Assembly (NCBI GenBank): GCA_016209345.1
Contig: JACQWH010000012.1
Coordinates: 1-11,036, forward strand
From: Candidatus Uhrbacteria bacterium
GTDB lineage: Bacteria; Patescibacteriota; Patescibacteriia; JACQRZ01
DNA: 11,036 nt
Reading direction: 5' to 3'
Shown here: in pieces, positions 1 to 5,286 of the stretch
Layout: each line of letters starts with the position of its first letter
Position numbering within the stretch: the stretch's first letter is position 1
Program-made: the position numbers and the translations under genes
The notes under the pieces: model-generated
Told to the model about the DNA's origin: nothing
Databases searched by the model: none
The model's input: the letters and a program-made list of their open reading frames with translations, nothing else

Positions 1-5
1 CTATT

Positions 6-33
6 AAAAGTATATACATAAGTATATACTTTT
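6..33 (-). terminator. AT-rich perfect inverted repeat, probable terminator of the transketolase C chain
   Basis: AAAAGTATATAC at 6-17 and GTATATACTTTT at 22-33 are perfect 12-bp complements around the loop ATAA. On the minus strand the hairpin lies about 24 bases past the TAA stop of the transketolase C chain and ends in TTTT, so it can serve as an intrinsic terminator. The A/T tracts are symmetric, so it could work both ways. The stem has only four G/C pairs. Each arm also contains the self-palindrome GTATATAC, repeated 12 bp apart, so a protein binding site is an alternative. Confidence 0.5.
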
Positions 34-56
34 TGGCAGGATCGTCAAGTGAACAA

Positions 57-1040
57 TTATTTTCGCTTCAGTACCTTTTTCACGGCAGCCCTTATCGCCT
101 TGACGGACATGCCGTTTTTTTGAAGAAGTTCGGAGGGCTTGCCCGATTCGCCATAGGAGTCGGGCATGCCGATCATTTCAACGGGCACAGGATATTTTTT
201 ACAAAGAAGCTCACACACCGCGCTTCCCGCACCAGCCATGATTTGATGCTCTTCAACGGTGACGACAGCTTTTGTTTTACGCACTGACGCGAGCAGCGTT
301 TTTTCATCAAGTGGCTTGATTGTGTGGTTGTTAATGACCTCACAGTCAATACCTTGCTTGCGTAGTTCTTCTGCCGCGACAAGAGATTGATATACAAGTG
401 GACCGCAGGCGATGATGCTGACATCTTTTCCTTTGCGAAAAATTTCTGCACGACCTACTTTGAACGGTGTTTTTAATGTTGTGATACACGGCGTTTTCTC
501 ACGAGCAAATCGGAAATAAAAAGGTCCAATCCATGACACCGCCGCAAACGTTGCTTTCATTGTTTCTTGATAATCACAGGGTACGACAACGACCATGCGA
601 GGGAGCACACGCATGATGGCAATATCTTCAAGCGCTTGGTGGGTTGCTCCATCGGGACCGACGGAAATGCCCGCATGCGCACCGACGATTTTTATATTCG
701 CGTTGTTCAGGCAGGCGCTGACACGAATTTGATCCCAATTTCTTCCGGGTGAAAATACGGCGTAGGATGAGATAAACGGAATTTTTCCCGTAAGTGCCAG
801 TCCCGCGGCAATGCCCGCCATATTTTGTTCGGCAACACCGCACTCCACAAACCGCTCGGGATATTTTTTTGCAAACGCTAACACGCGCGTTGATTCGGCC
901 AAGTCGCCAGTCAACACGACAACATTCGGTTGTGATTCGCCCAGCATCAGCAACCCATCGCCATAGCCATTGCGCGTCGGGATCTGCTCAACATCTTTGG
1001 ACAGTAGCTCTGGATTGAGAAAAGGAGAATTTTTTTTCAT
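57..1040 (-). CDS. Transketolase, C-terminal chain (split transketolase)
   Basis: This is the pyrimidine-binding plus C-terminal part of transketolase, 327 residues from the ATG at 1038-1040. It should pair with a separate N-terminal chain to move two-carbon ketol units between sugar phosphates, using thiamine diphosphate, in the cytoplasm. Visible features are the pyrimidine-domain motif GVAEQNM with the cofactor-activating Glu at about residue 71, the stretch HAGISVGPDGATHQ at about 122-135, and a transketolase C-terminal domain (about 190-310) with KPLDE and VTVEEH. A longer reading frame begins at a TTG at 1106, but that lies within the -35 element of the predicted promoter, so I chose the ATG. 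No Shine-Dalgarno is visible. The partner N chain ends at 2173, about 1.1 kb upstream, with other genes between. 1-deoxyxylulose-5-phosphate synthase is less likely because of the split form. Confidence 0.9.
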   Translation of the reverse strand: MKKNSPFLNPELLSKDVEQIPTRNGYGDGLLMLGESQPNVVVLTGDLAESTRVLAFAKKYPERFVECGVAEQNMAGIAAGLALTGKIPFISSYAVFSPGRNWDQIRVSACLNNANIKIVGAHAGISVGPDGATHQALEDIAIMRVLPRMVVVVPCDYQETMKATFAAVSWIGPFYFRFAREKTPCITTLKTPFKVGRAEIFRKGKDVSIIACGPLVYQSLVAAEELRKQGIDCEVINNHTIKPLDEKTLLASVRKTKAVVTVEEHQIMAGAGSAVCELLCKKYPVPVEMIGMPDSYGESGKPSELLQKNGMSVKAIRAAVKKVLKRK

Positions 1041-1076
1041 AGAAAAGAATGTGTAGTGATTGTTTAATCTTCCCCC

Positions 1077-1106
1077 ATCATAGCATGATTGACAGCTATG
1101 GTTCAA
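1077..1106 (-). promoter_or_regulatory. Promoter for the transketolase C chain
   Basis: On the minus strand, TTGAAC (1101-1106) and TATGAT (1077-1082) are separated by 18 bases. This gives a start site near 1070 and a leader of about 30 bases before the ATG at 1040. It implies the C chain is transcribed on its own and not only from the N chain. Confidence 0.5.
1079..1100. promoter_or_regulatory. Dyad inside the transketolase C promoter, possible operator
   Basis: CATAGC (1079-1084) and GCTATG (1095-1100) are perfect 6-bp inverted copies 10 bases apart. They fill the spacer and overlap the -10 element of the minus-strand promoter. A plus-strand TTGACA (1089-1094) lies in the centre, but no good -10 follows it toward the Nudix gene. 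An operator role is inferred from position only. Confidence 0.3.
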
Positions 1107-1131
1107 TGTGGGACACTAATTTTAGAAATAT

Positions 1132-1594
1132 ATGAAAAAAGGTATCGATTACATTGGTGTTGCCGCAGGAGTAATGGTTTTCAATAATGGAGGCAAAGTT
1201 CTTATTGCAAAACGGGGGGCGCTGGCAAAGAATGAAAGTGGTAAATGGGAATTTCCTGGCGGGGCAGTAGAATTTAGCGAGCGCTGTGAGGATACGGTAA
1301 AAAGAGAAGCAAAAGAGGAATTTGACATTGAGATCGAAATCGTGGAATTTTCTTTGTTTGGTCGACGATATCTTGCCCGATGAACATCAGCACTGGGTCT
1401 CGCCTTCGTATATAGCAAAATACATTTCGGGAAACACACGAATTATGGAACCGGGGAAACTTGATGAGATAAAATGGGTGCCGCTTGATGAAATTGATGA
1501 ATCAGGATTGAGTCATGCGAGCAGTGTTGATTTTGGAGCGTACAAGAAGAGATATGGTTTTGCTCCACCAAAGAAGCTAAAGTTGATTTCGTAG
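1132..1594 (+). pseudogene. Nudix hydrolase, interrupted by a +1 frameshift
   Basis: The first frame (1132-1383) encodes a Nudix domain with a near-complete Nudix box at residues 44-66: G-x5-E, then REAKEE. The usual Gly after EE is Asp. The frame then runs into TGA at 1381. A second frame, readable from about 1361 to 1594, carries the expected continuation, including DDILPDEHQHWVSPSYIAK and IKWVPLDEI. Skipping one base near 1360 (TTT G GTC) joins them into a protein of about 153 residues, normal for a Nudix hydrolase of nucleoside diphosphate derivatives. The motif is intact, so this may be a recent mutation, a sequencing error or, less likely, programmed frameshifting. No Shine-Dalgarno is seen. 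The gene stands alone on the plus strand and converges on the acetolactate-synthase fragment with only 7 bases between stops. The substrate cannot be told. Confidence 0.8.
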
Positions 1595-1601
1595 TTATTT
1601 T

Positions 1602-2033
1602 CTAGACAAATGCCATCAATTCTTTCGGACGGAAGAGTGTCGCGGTGCGGATCGTTTGATGAGTTTTTTTGAAATGTTCTGCGCGCGGTGTTTTTCCCGT
1701 GATTGCTACAATCGGATCGCGATCGGCCGTTGCGGTTGCAACGCCAGTAACAAGATTGGTTGCGCCCGGGCCGGCCGTTGCAAGACATACGCCCAGTGTT
1801 TCGGTAATACTGCCCCATGCGCCAGCCATAAATGCAGCATTTTGTTCGTGCCGAGTGGCGATAAATGTTGGCCCCCCGCTTTTTTCATGCACGCGCAGTG
1901 CTTCCATAATAGGCATCACAGCAGCGCCGGGGATGCCAAAAATATATTTTACCCCTTGCGCCTTCAGGCACCGAACAAGAAGCTCCGCGCCATTTTGAGA
2001 TATTTTTTTATATCGCTTTTTGATTCTTGACAT
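1602..2033 (-). pseudogene. Acetolactate synthase-like TPP enzyme, N-terminal fragment
   Basis: The 143-residue product matches only the N-terminal pyrimidine-binding part of the acetolactate synthase / POX family, whose members are usually about 550 residues. Visible family features are GVKYIFGIPGAAVMPIMEAL (about 27-46), the conserved Glu of ATRHEQNAAFMAGA (about 59-72), GVCLATAGPGATNLVTG (about 81-97) and the VAITGKTPR stretch. The reading frame ends where the family would continue, so the middle domain and the diphosphate-binding C-terminal domain are missing. It could not be a standard enzyme. The frame is otherwise clean, so it may be a recent truncation or a retained small protein. It sits between the two transketolase halves and abuts the convergent Nudix gene. 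No Shine-Dalgarno precedes the ATG. Confidence 0.75.
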
Positions 2034-2053
2034 TTTTTTTGGGCTGTTATGCT
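2027..2053 (+). promoter_or_regulatory. Possible plus-strand promoter
   Basis: A perfect TTGACA (2027-2032) is followed by 15 bases and an extended -10, TG-T-TATGCT (2045-2053). The spacing is short. It overlaps the start codon of the opposite-strand TPP enzyme fragment and would launch an RNA into the hairpin at 2070-2118. Confidence 0.35.
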
Positions 2054-2069
2054 AATATTATTCACTACG

Positions 2070-2118
2070 AAAAGGACCCTTATGCAGGCACGCCTGTATC
2101 GGGGGCCTTTTCTTTTTT
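2070..2118 (+). terminator. Hairpin terminator between the TPP fragment and transketolase N chain
   Basis: AAAAGG (2070-2075) pairs with CCTTTT (2106-2111), continued by CCC/GGG and an inner CAGG/CCTG stem, and is followed by C and six T. It is strongest as a plus-strand terminator, but the A/T tracts let it also end minus-strand transcripts of the transketolase N chain. A 12-codon frame (ATG 2082 to TAA 2120, MQARLYRGPFLF) with an AAGGA element five bases upstream runs through it. I do not call that a gene. Confidence 0.6.
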
Positions 2119-2172
2119 AACGCCGATAGAGCAGACAGTTTTTTTATTCGCTTTCATATTTTCGGTTCATTC

Positions 2173-3024
2173 TCATTCGCTGATTATTTTTCCGCGTAAT
2201 GTACGCAGCTCACACAACGCCTCATGCGCCTGCTCGGCATTTGGCGGGATGCCATGCCATTCGTATTTTTTTTCCATAAAATCAACCCCGCGTCCGGGAA
2301 TGGTGTGGGCAATAATCACCGTTGGTTTTTCATAAATGCGCTTTGTCTGTTCGCAGGCATCGATAATCTCTCGAATGTTGTGTCCGTCGATCTCGATAAC
2401 GTGCCAACCAAATGCCCTATATTTATCTTCGAGCGCATCAAGCGGCATGACGTCTTCGGTGAATCCATCGATCTGAATGTTATTGCGGTCAACAACCCAT
2501 GTTAGATTGTTGAGCTTATTTTTTGCTGCGAACATGGCCGCCTCCCATACTTGTCCTTCGTCGTGTTCGCCATCGGAAAGCACACCGTAGACGCGCCATG
2601 GTGCGTTATCCATTTTTCCTGCCAAGGCAATGCCGACAGAGACCGATGCGCCTTGGGCAAGGGGGCCGCTTGTGTTTTCTATGCCAGGGAGTTTTGTGAG
2701 TTCGGGATGTCCTTGCAGGGGGGAGCCAAGTTGGCGAAGCGTTGAGAGTGTTTTGAGTGGAAAATATCCGGCACGGCACATTGCCGCATAGCGCACGGGA
2801 CAAATATGTCCGCAAGAAAGGATAAGCCGATCGCGCTCGGGCCATGTGGGCTGTTTTGGACGATGGTGGAGAACATGAAAATACAGCGCCGTAAAAACAT
2901 CTGCCATATCAAGCGGGCCGGCAGAATGTCCTGACCCCGCCTTGACCAGCATTTTGATAATGTCTTGGCGAATGGTGTTTGCAATCTTCTCTAGTCGTTT
3001 GATTTTACGGTCGTGCACGAGCAT
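2173..3024 (-). CDS. Transketolase, N-terminal chain (split transketolase)
   Basis: This is the diphosphate-binding half of transketolase, 283 residues from ATG 3022-3024. It should bind thiamine diphosphate and Mg and work with the separate C chain. Motifs in order: GSGHSAG (about 30-36, His33), SCGHICP (about 70-76), QGHPE (about 104-108), the SGPLAQG stretch (about 119-125), the metal-binding region SDGEHDEGQVWEAA (150-163) ending in DRNNIQIDG (179-187), and EWHGIPP (about 256-262). Two changes from common sequences stand out: GDG is SDG, and the usual SKGH is SCGH. A GTG at 3036 adds four residues and is the alternative start. Neither start has a clear Shine-Dalgarno. It follows the glycosyltransferase after an 83-base gap with short repeats. 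Its C-terminal partner is not adjacent. Confidence 0.9.
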   Translation of the reverse strand: MLVHDRKIKRLEKIANTIRQDIIKMLVKAGSGHSAGPLDMADVFTALYFHVLHHRPKQPTWPERDRLILSCGHICPVRYAAMCRAGYFPLKTLSTLRQLGSPLQGHPELTKLPGIENTSGPLAQGASVSVGIALAGKMDNAPWRVYGVLSDGEHDEGQVWEAAMFAAKNKLNNLTWVVDRNNIQIDGFTEDVMPLDALEDKYRAFGWHVIEIDGHNIREIIDACEQTKRIYEKPTVIIAHTIPGRGVDFMEKKYEWHGIPPNAEQAHEALCELRTLRGKIISE

Positions 3025-3040
3025 ATATTTTACCACTAAT

Positions 3041-3106
3041 TACGAATTCCTATTTCAGAACACTTTTCGCGAGAATTCGTATATTCGTAGAGATTCGTAT
3101 TCGTAG
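3041..3106. repeat. ATTCGTA repeat cluster with 9-bp inverted repeat
   Basis: ATTCGTA occurs at 3075, 3083, 3093 and 3099, and inverted at 3041. TACGAATTC (3041-3049) and GAATTCGTA (3073-3081) are perfect complements around 23 bases. The block fills the gap between the glycosyltransferase and the transketolase N chain. There is no T tract, so it is not a normal terminator. Confidence 0.6.
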
Positions 3107-3107
3107 T

Positions 3108-3974
3108 TTATTTGAGCATGACTTTAAAATAATTTTTTGTATACTCCCAATTTGTTTTTATAAGTCCTTCGCGGATGAAGCGACGATCCGACGTATAGAC
3201 AAAGAGTGTTGGGTCAAACTCAACATAGCCGATCTCACCGAACTTTTTTGCGATGCTCGCGTCATCTCCAAAAAACGTATAGGACGTATCAATGCCATTG
3301 ATGCGCTGAAAGTTTTCTCGGAACGAGGCGAAGTTTCCGCCGATAAGCACGCCGCCTCGCTGTAATACTCGTCCGAAAATGGATGCCATTGCCGGCATGA
3401 CAATCCAACGGTACGCTTCTTGCGCGAAAAATATATGATCAATCGGCTCGACATGAAAGACGTAGGATCCGGCGATTGCCGCGCATTTGCTCCGTCTCTT
3501 GTGGAGTGTTATATAAATTTTTTCGAGCCAGTCGGCAGGCGGTACACAGTCGGCATCAAGAAAGGCAACGATTTCACCTTGCGCTTCATGAATTCCTCGC
3601 TGGCGAGCAGAGTTCGTTCCTTTGCACGGTTCAAAAACGACTTTATCGGCGCCCCTTTCCCGCGCGATCGCCGATGTCCGGTCGGTACTGACGTTGTCGA
3701 TAACAACTATTTCAAAATCATCTCGGGGAAAACTTTGCTGATGAAGCGCATCCAGCGCTATTCCGATGTATTGTTCTTCGTTCCATGCAGGGATAATGAC
3801 GGAAATTTTTTTTGTATGAACGAGAGGGGTGAGCGGACCCTCAATTTTTTTATACCGGAGGTCTGAAATGAGTTTTTCCAAATCCAAAATAGGAGGGAGC
3901 GGGATCGGTTTATTCAGATAATCAGATACGTTATTCATCCATTGGACGGCGTTTGTTTTTTTATTTTCGGGCAT
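3108..3974 (-). CDS. GT2-family glycosyltransferase
   Basis: This is a GT-A fold family 2 glycosyltransferase of 288 residues. It would transfer a sugar from a nucleotide sugar to a glycan, lipid or other acceptor on the cytoplasmic side; the substrates cannot be told. After about 55 leading residues comes the nucleotide-binding strand SVIIPAWNEE (about 58-67), then VVIDNVSTDRT (about 90-100), the metal-binding DAD within FLDADCVPPADW (about 138-149), and a later FGDD (about 235-238) in the place of the usual acidic acceptor-side motif. No clear transmembrane helix is present. The ATG at 3972-3974 overlaps the end of rpe by 14 bases, which implies translational coupling. An ATG at 3989 and earlier in-frame starts are possible but overlap rpe further. 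No strong Shine-Dalgarno is visible. Confidence 0.85.
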   Translation of the reverse strand: MPENKKTNAVQWMNNVSDYLNKPIPLPPILDLEKLISDLRYKKIEGPLTPLVHTKKISVIIPAWNEEQYIGIALDALHQQSFPRDDFEIVVIDNVSTDRTSAIARERGADKVVFEPCKGTNSARQRGIHEAQGEIVAFLDADCVPPADWLEKIYITLHKRRSKCAAIAGSYVFHVEPIDHIFFAQEAYRWIVMPAMASIFGRVLQRGGVLIGGNFASFRENFQRINGIDTSYTFFGDDASIAKKFGEIGYVEFDPTLFVYTSDRRFIREGLIKTNWEYTKNYFKVMLK

Positions 3975-4611
3975 AGTTTCTTGAGCCATACACGGCAGAT
4001 GTCGATACGAGTTGTCGTGCGCCGGCACCCAACAGTGCCGATGCGTTTTTGACACTGACGCCACCATCGACAATGATTAATTTTTCCGAATGTTTTTTAT
4101 GAAATGCGGCAATTTTTTTTACTATTTCAGGATGGTATTTTTGACCGGTAAATCCAGGAACAATTGCCATGAATAGTATAGCATCAAGACGGTCAAGAAG
4201 CAATTCAATGTGTTTAGTCGAGGTTTCCAGATTGAGCGCAATTCCCGCCTCAAGATTATTTTTTTTAATTGTATCAATAACGTGCAGTGGGTTGTGTGTT
4301 GCCTCGTAGTGGAAGACGATACGCGAGGCGCCGGCGCGCTTCCATGCAGACACGCGTCGTTCGGGATTCAGAGTCATAAGATGCGTCTCGAACGATTGCT
4401 TGATGTGAAGATTCTTGAAGTCCGCAGGAGTACACCAACATGAAGACGGAACAAATTTTCCATCAGCCACATCGACGTGAAGATGACTTTTTGCAAAATG
4501 TTCGTTTACAAACGCCATCTTCGTCTCGGCTTCTTTTTTTGAATACACGAGGAGTGCGGGGGAAAAGTATTTTTTGAGGGTTTGGGGGATCATGGGACGG
4601 GCGCTAGGCAT
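3961..4611 (-). CDS. rpe: Ribulose-phosphate 3-epimerase
   Basis: This TIM-barrel enzyme interconverts ribulose 5-phosphate and xylulose 5-phosphate in the non-oxidative pentose phosphate pathway. The 216-residue product has the family landmarks: SPALL (about 17-21), HVDVADGKFVP (45-55, with His45 and Asp47), FETHLM (about 74-79, His77), VPGFTGQK (about 151-158) and VDGGVSVKNA (181-190, Asp182). The metal and acid/base residues are therefore kept. Divergent points are VADG for the common VMDG and VPGFTGQ for NPGFGGQ. The start is the ATG at 4609-4611; an ATG at 4593 also fits the family start. No Shine-Dalgarno is visible, and a TATACT lies only about 15 bases upstream, so the leader is very short. 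It overlaps the glycosyltransferase and shares a pathway with transketolase and rpiB. Confidence 0.88.
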   Translation of the reverse strand: MPSARPMIPQTLKKYFSPALLVYSKKEAETKMAFVNEHFAKSHLHVDVADGKFVPSSCWCTPADFKNLHIKQSFETHLMTLNPERRVSAWKRAGASRIVFHYEATHNPLHVIDTIKKNNLEAGIALNLETSTKHIELLLDRLDAILFMAIVPGFTGQKYHPEIVKKIAAFHKKHSEKLIIVDGGVSVKNASALLGAGARQLVSTSAVYGSRNYARK

Positions 4612-4626
4612 GAGGCGCTAGGGGGT

Positions 4627-4632
4627 AGTATA
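4627..4632 (-). promoter_or_regulatory. Possible -10 element for rpe
   Basis: On the minus strand TATACT lies at 4627-4632, giving a predicted start near 4620 and a leader of about 9 bases (27 if the ATG at 4593 is used). No good -35 is seen at the usual spacing. Confidence 0.35.
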
Positions 4633-4634
4633 GC

Positions 4635-4650
4635 AGAGCCAAGGGGCTCT
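4635..4650. repeat. Inverted repeat between divergent rpe and membrane-protein promoters
   Basis: AGAGCC (4635-4640) and GGCTCT (4645-4650) are perfect 6-bp complements around AAGG. The repeat lies where the -35 of the rpe promoter would fall. It could be an operator for the divergent pair or a small hairpin. Confidence 0.3.
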
Positions 4651-4681
4651 TGACAGGGGTATTTTTTCATTTTTTCGGGTA

Positions 4682-4690
4682 TGGTATACT
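4682..4690 (+). promoter_or_regulatory. Extended -10 promoter of the 58-residue membrane protein
   Basis: TGGTATACT (4682-4690) is a good extended -10 element, 24 bases before the ATG at 4715. A TTGACA at 4650-4655 is too far away (29 bases) to be its -35. AGGAGG at 4701-4706, eight bases from the ATG, is one of the two strongest ribosome binding sites in the window. Confidence 0.55.
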
Positions 4691-4714
4691 ATAGTATGGA
4701 AGGAGGGTAGTACG

Positions 4715-4891
4715 ATGCAACCGCATGAATGGCTGCTTTTTGCAGTCGAAAACGCGGTACTGATCGTCGGCCTTCTTCACATCTACTTAGAGTTGCGAAA
4801 GGTGAAAAAGTCGCAGCCCGTTCGTGTTAAGATTTGGCGTATTGATCTTGATACAGATGTGAAGGAAGTTAAGAATGATAAGAAAAAGTAG
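4715..4891 (+). CDS. Small single-span membrane protein, unknown function
   Basis: The frame encodes 58 residues and is well supported by an extended -10 promoter, an AGGAGG ribosome binding site eight bases before the ATG, and a hairpin terminator 12 bases after the TAG stop. Residues about 6-27 (start WLLFAVENAVLIVGLLHI) form one hydrophobic segment, interrupted by E12 and N13. They are followed by a basic, charged cytoplasmic-type tail rich in Lys and Asp and ending in DKKK. By the positive-inside rule the C-terminus should face the cytoplasm. I do not recognise a family. It stands alone between divergent rpe and the Cys-rich gene downstream and could be a regulator or anchor peptide. Confidence 0.75.
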   Translation: MQPHEWLLFAVENAVLIVGLLHIYLELRKVKKSQPVRVKIWRIDLDTDVKEVKNDKKK

Positions 4892-4903
4892 ATGTTGGCG
4901 TTG

Positions 4904-4955
4904 GGGTCGGTCGCGGTGCATGGGTGATGCCGCTGCGACCGACCCACACCCTTTT
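4904..4955 (+). terminator. Terminator of the small membrane protein gene
   Basis: GGGTCGGTCGC (4904-4914) and GCGACCGACCC (4935-4945) form a perfect 11-bp stem, with an inner GCAT/ATGC stem (4918-4921, 4927-4930). CTTTTT follows at 4950-4955. The stem is unusually GC-rich for this window, and four bases separate it from the T tract. Confidence 0.7.
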
Positions 4956-5040
4956 TATTCATTGAGAAAACGAAGCAAGGGAAGATGGCCTGAAACAGTA
5001 TCGGGATTCCATAGTATATTCGAAATGATTGTTAATTTTT

Positions 5041-5223
5041 ATGGATCACTATATTTGCACCGGCACATGCGGTGCCGTATCCTCTGAGCCGGGCCTTTGC
5101 CAGAACAGAGAGTGTCCCAACTACGGACAGCAGCTCACGGTGTGTAGCTGCACCGATGATCGGCACGGCATGAGCAGGAACGATGAGGAGTATAGGAAGC
5201 TAGATGAAGAAGAAGAGTTATAA
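5041..5223 (+). CDS. Small Cys-rich, probable zinc-binding protein
   Basis: The ATG at 5041 gives 60 residues. The N-terminal two thirds carry six Cys: YICTGTCGAVS, GLCQNRECPN and TVCSCTDDRHG. The pairs are CxxxC, CxxxxC and CxC followed by a His, a pattern fitting one or two zinc sites. The last third is acidic and ends in DEEEEL. I recall similar small Cys-rich proteins as common hypothetical genes in Patescibacteria, but I cannot name a family. An earlier in-frame ATG at 5029 would add four residues. No Shine-Dalgarno is visible, and a TATATT at about 5014 is a weak -10 candidate. It is followed by a repeat and a terminator shared with convergent rpiB. The function is unknown. Confidence 0.7.
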   Translation: MDHYICTGTCGAVSSEPGLCQNRECPNYGQQLTVCSCTDDRHGMSRNDEEYRKLDEEEEL

Positions 5224-5230
5224 AAGGTTT

Positions 5231-5254
5231 CAGGTTGCAGTGATCAGGTTGCAG
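5231..5254 (+). repeat. Direct repeat CAGGTTGCAG
   Basis: CAGGTTGCAG occurs at 5231-5240 and again at 5245-5254, a 14-base period, just after the Cys-rich gene and before the terminator. No function can be read from it. Confidence 0.55.
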
Positions 5255-5255
5255 G

Positions 5256-5286
5256 AAAAACACTCGCGGCTAGCGCGTGTGTTTTT
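5256..5286. terminator. Bidirectional terminator, overlapping the end of rpiB
   Basis: AAAAACAC (5256-5263) pairs with GTGTTTTT (5279-5286), followed inward by a T-T mismatch and CGCG/CGCG (5265-5268, 5274-5277) around the loop GCTAG. The A and T tracts make it active in both directions, ending the Cys-rich gene on plus and rpiB on minus. The rpiB stop TAG (5270-5272) lies in the loop. Confidence 0.75.

Noticed and set aside
1089..1094. TTGACA as a promoter for the Nudix gene
   Set aside because: No acceptable -10 occurs at 16-18 bases.
1041..1106. N-terminal extension of the transketolase C chain from a TTG
   Set aside because: The TTG lies in the predicted -35 element and the extra residues do not look like transketolase.
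2082..2120. Twelve-codon frame MQARLYRGPFLF as a gene
   Set aside because: It is mostly terminator stem and has no gene after it to regulate, so it is only mentioned with the hairpin.
57..3024. The Nudix and TPP fragment region as a transposon or cassette
   Set aside because: No transposase, integrase, terminal inverted repeats or target duplications could be seen at the edges.
4650..4655. TTGACA as the -35 of the small membrane gene promoter
   Set aside because: The distance to TATACT is 29 bases, too long for one promoter; the extended -10 explains the site better.
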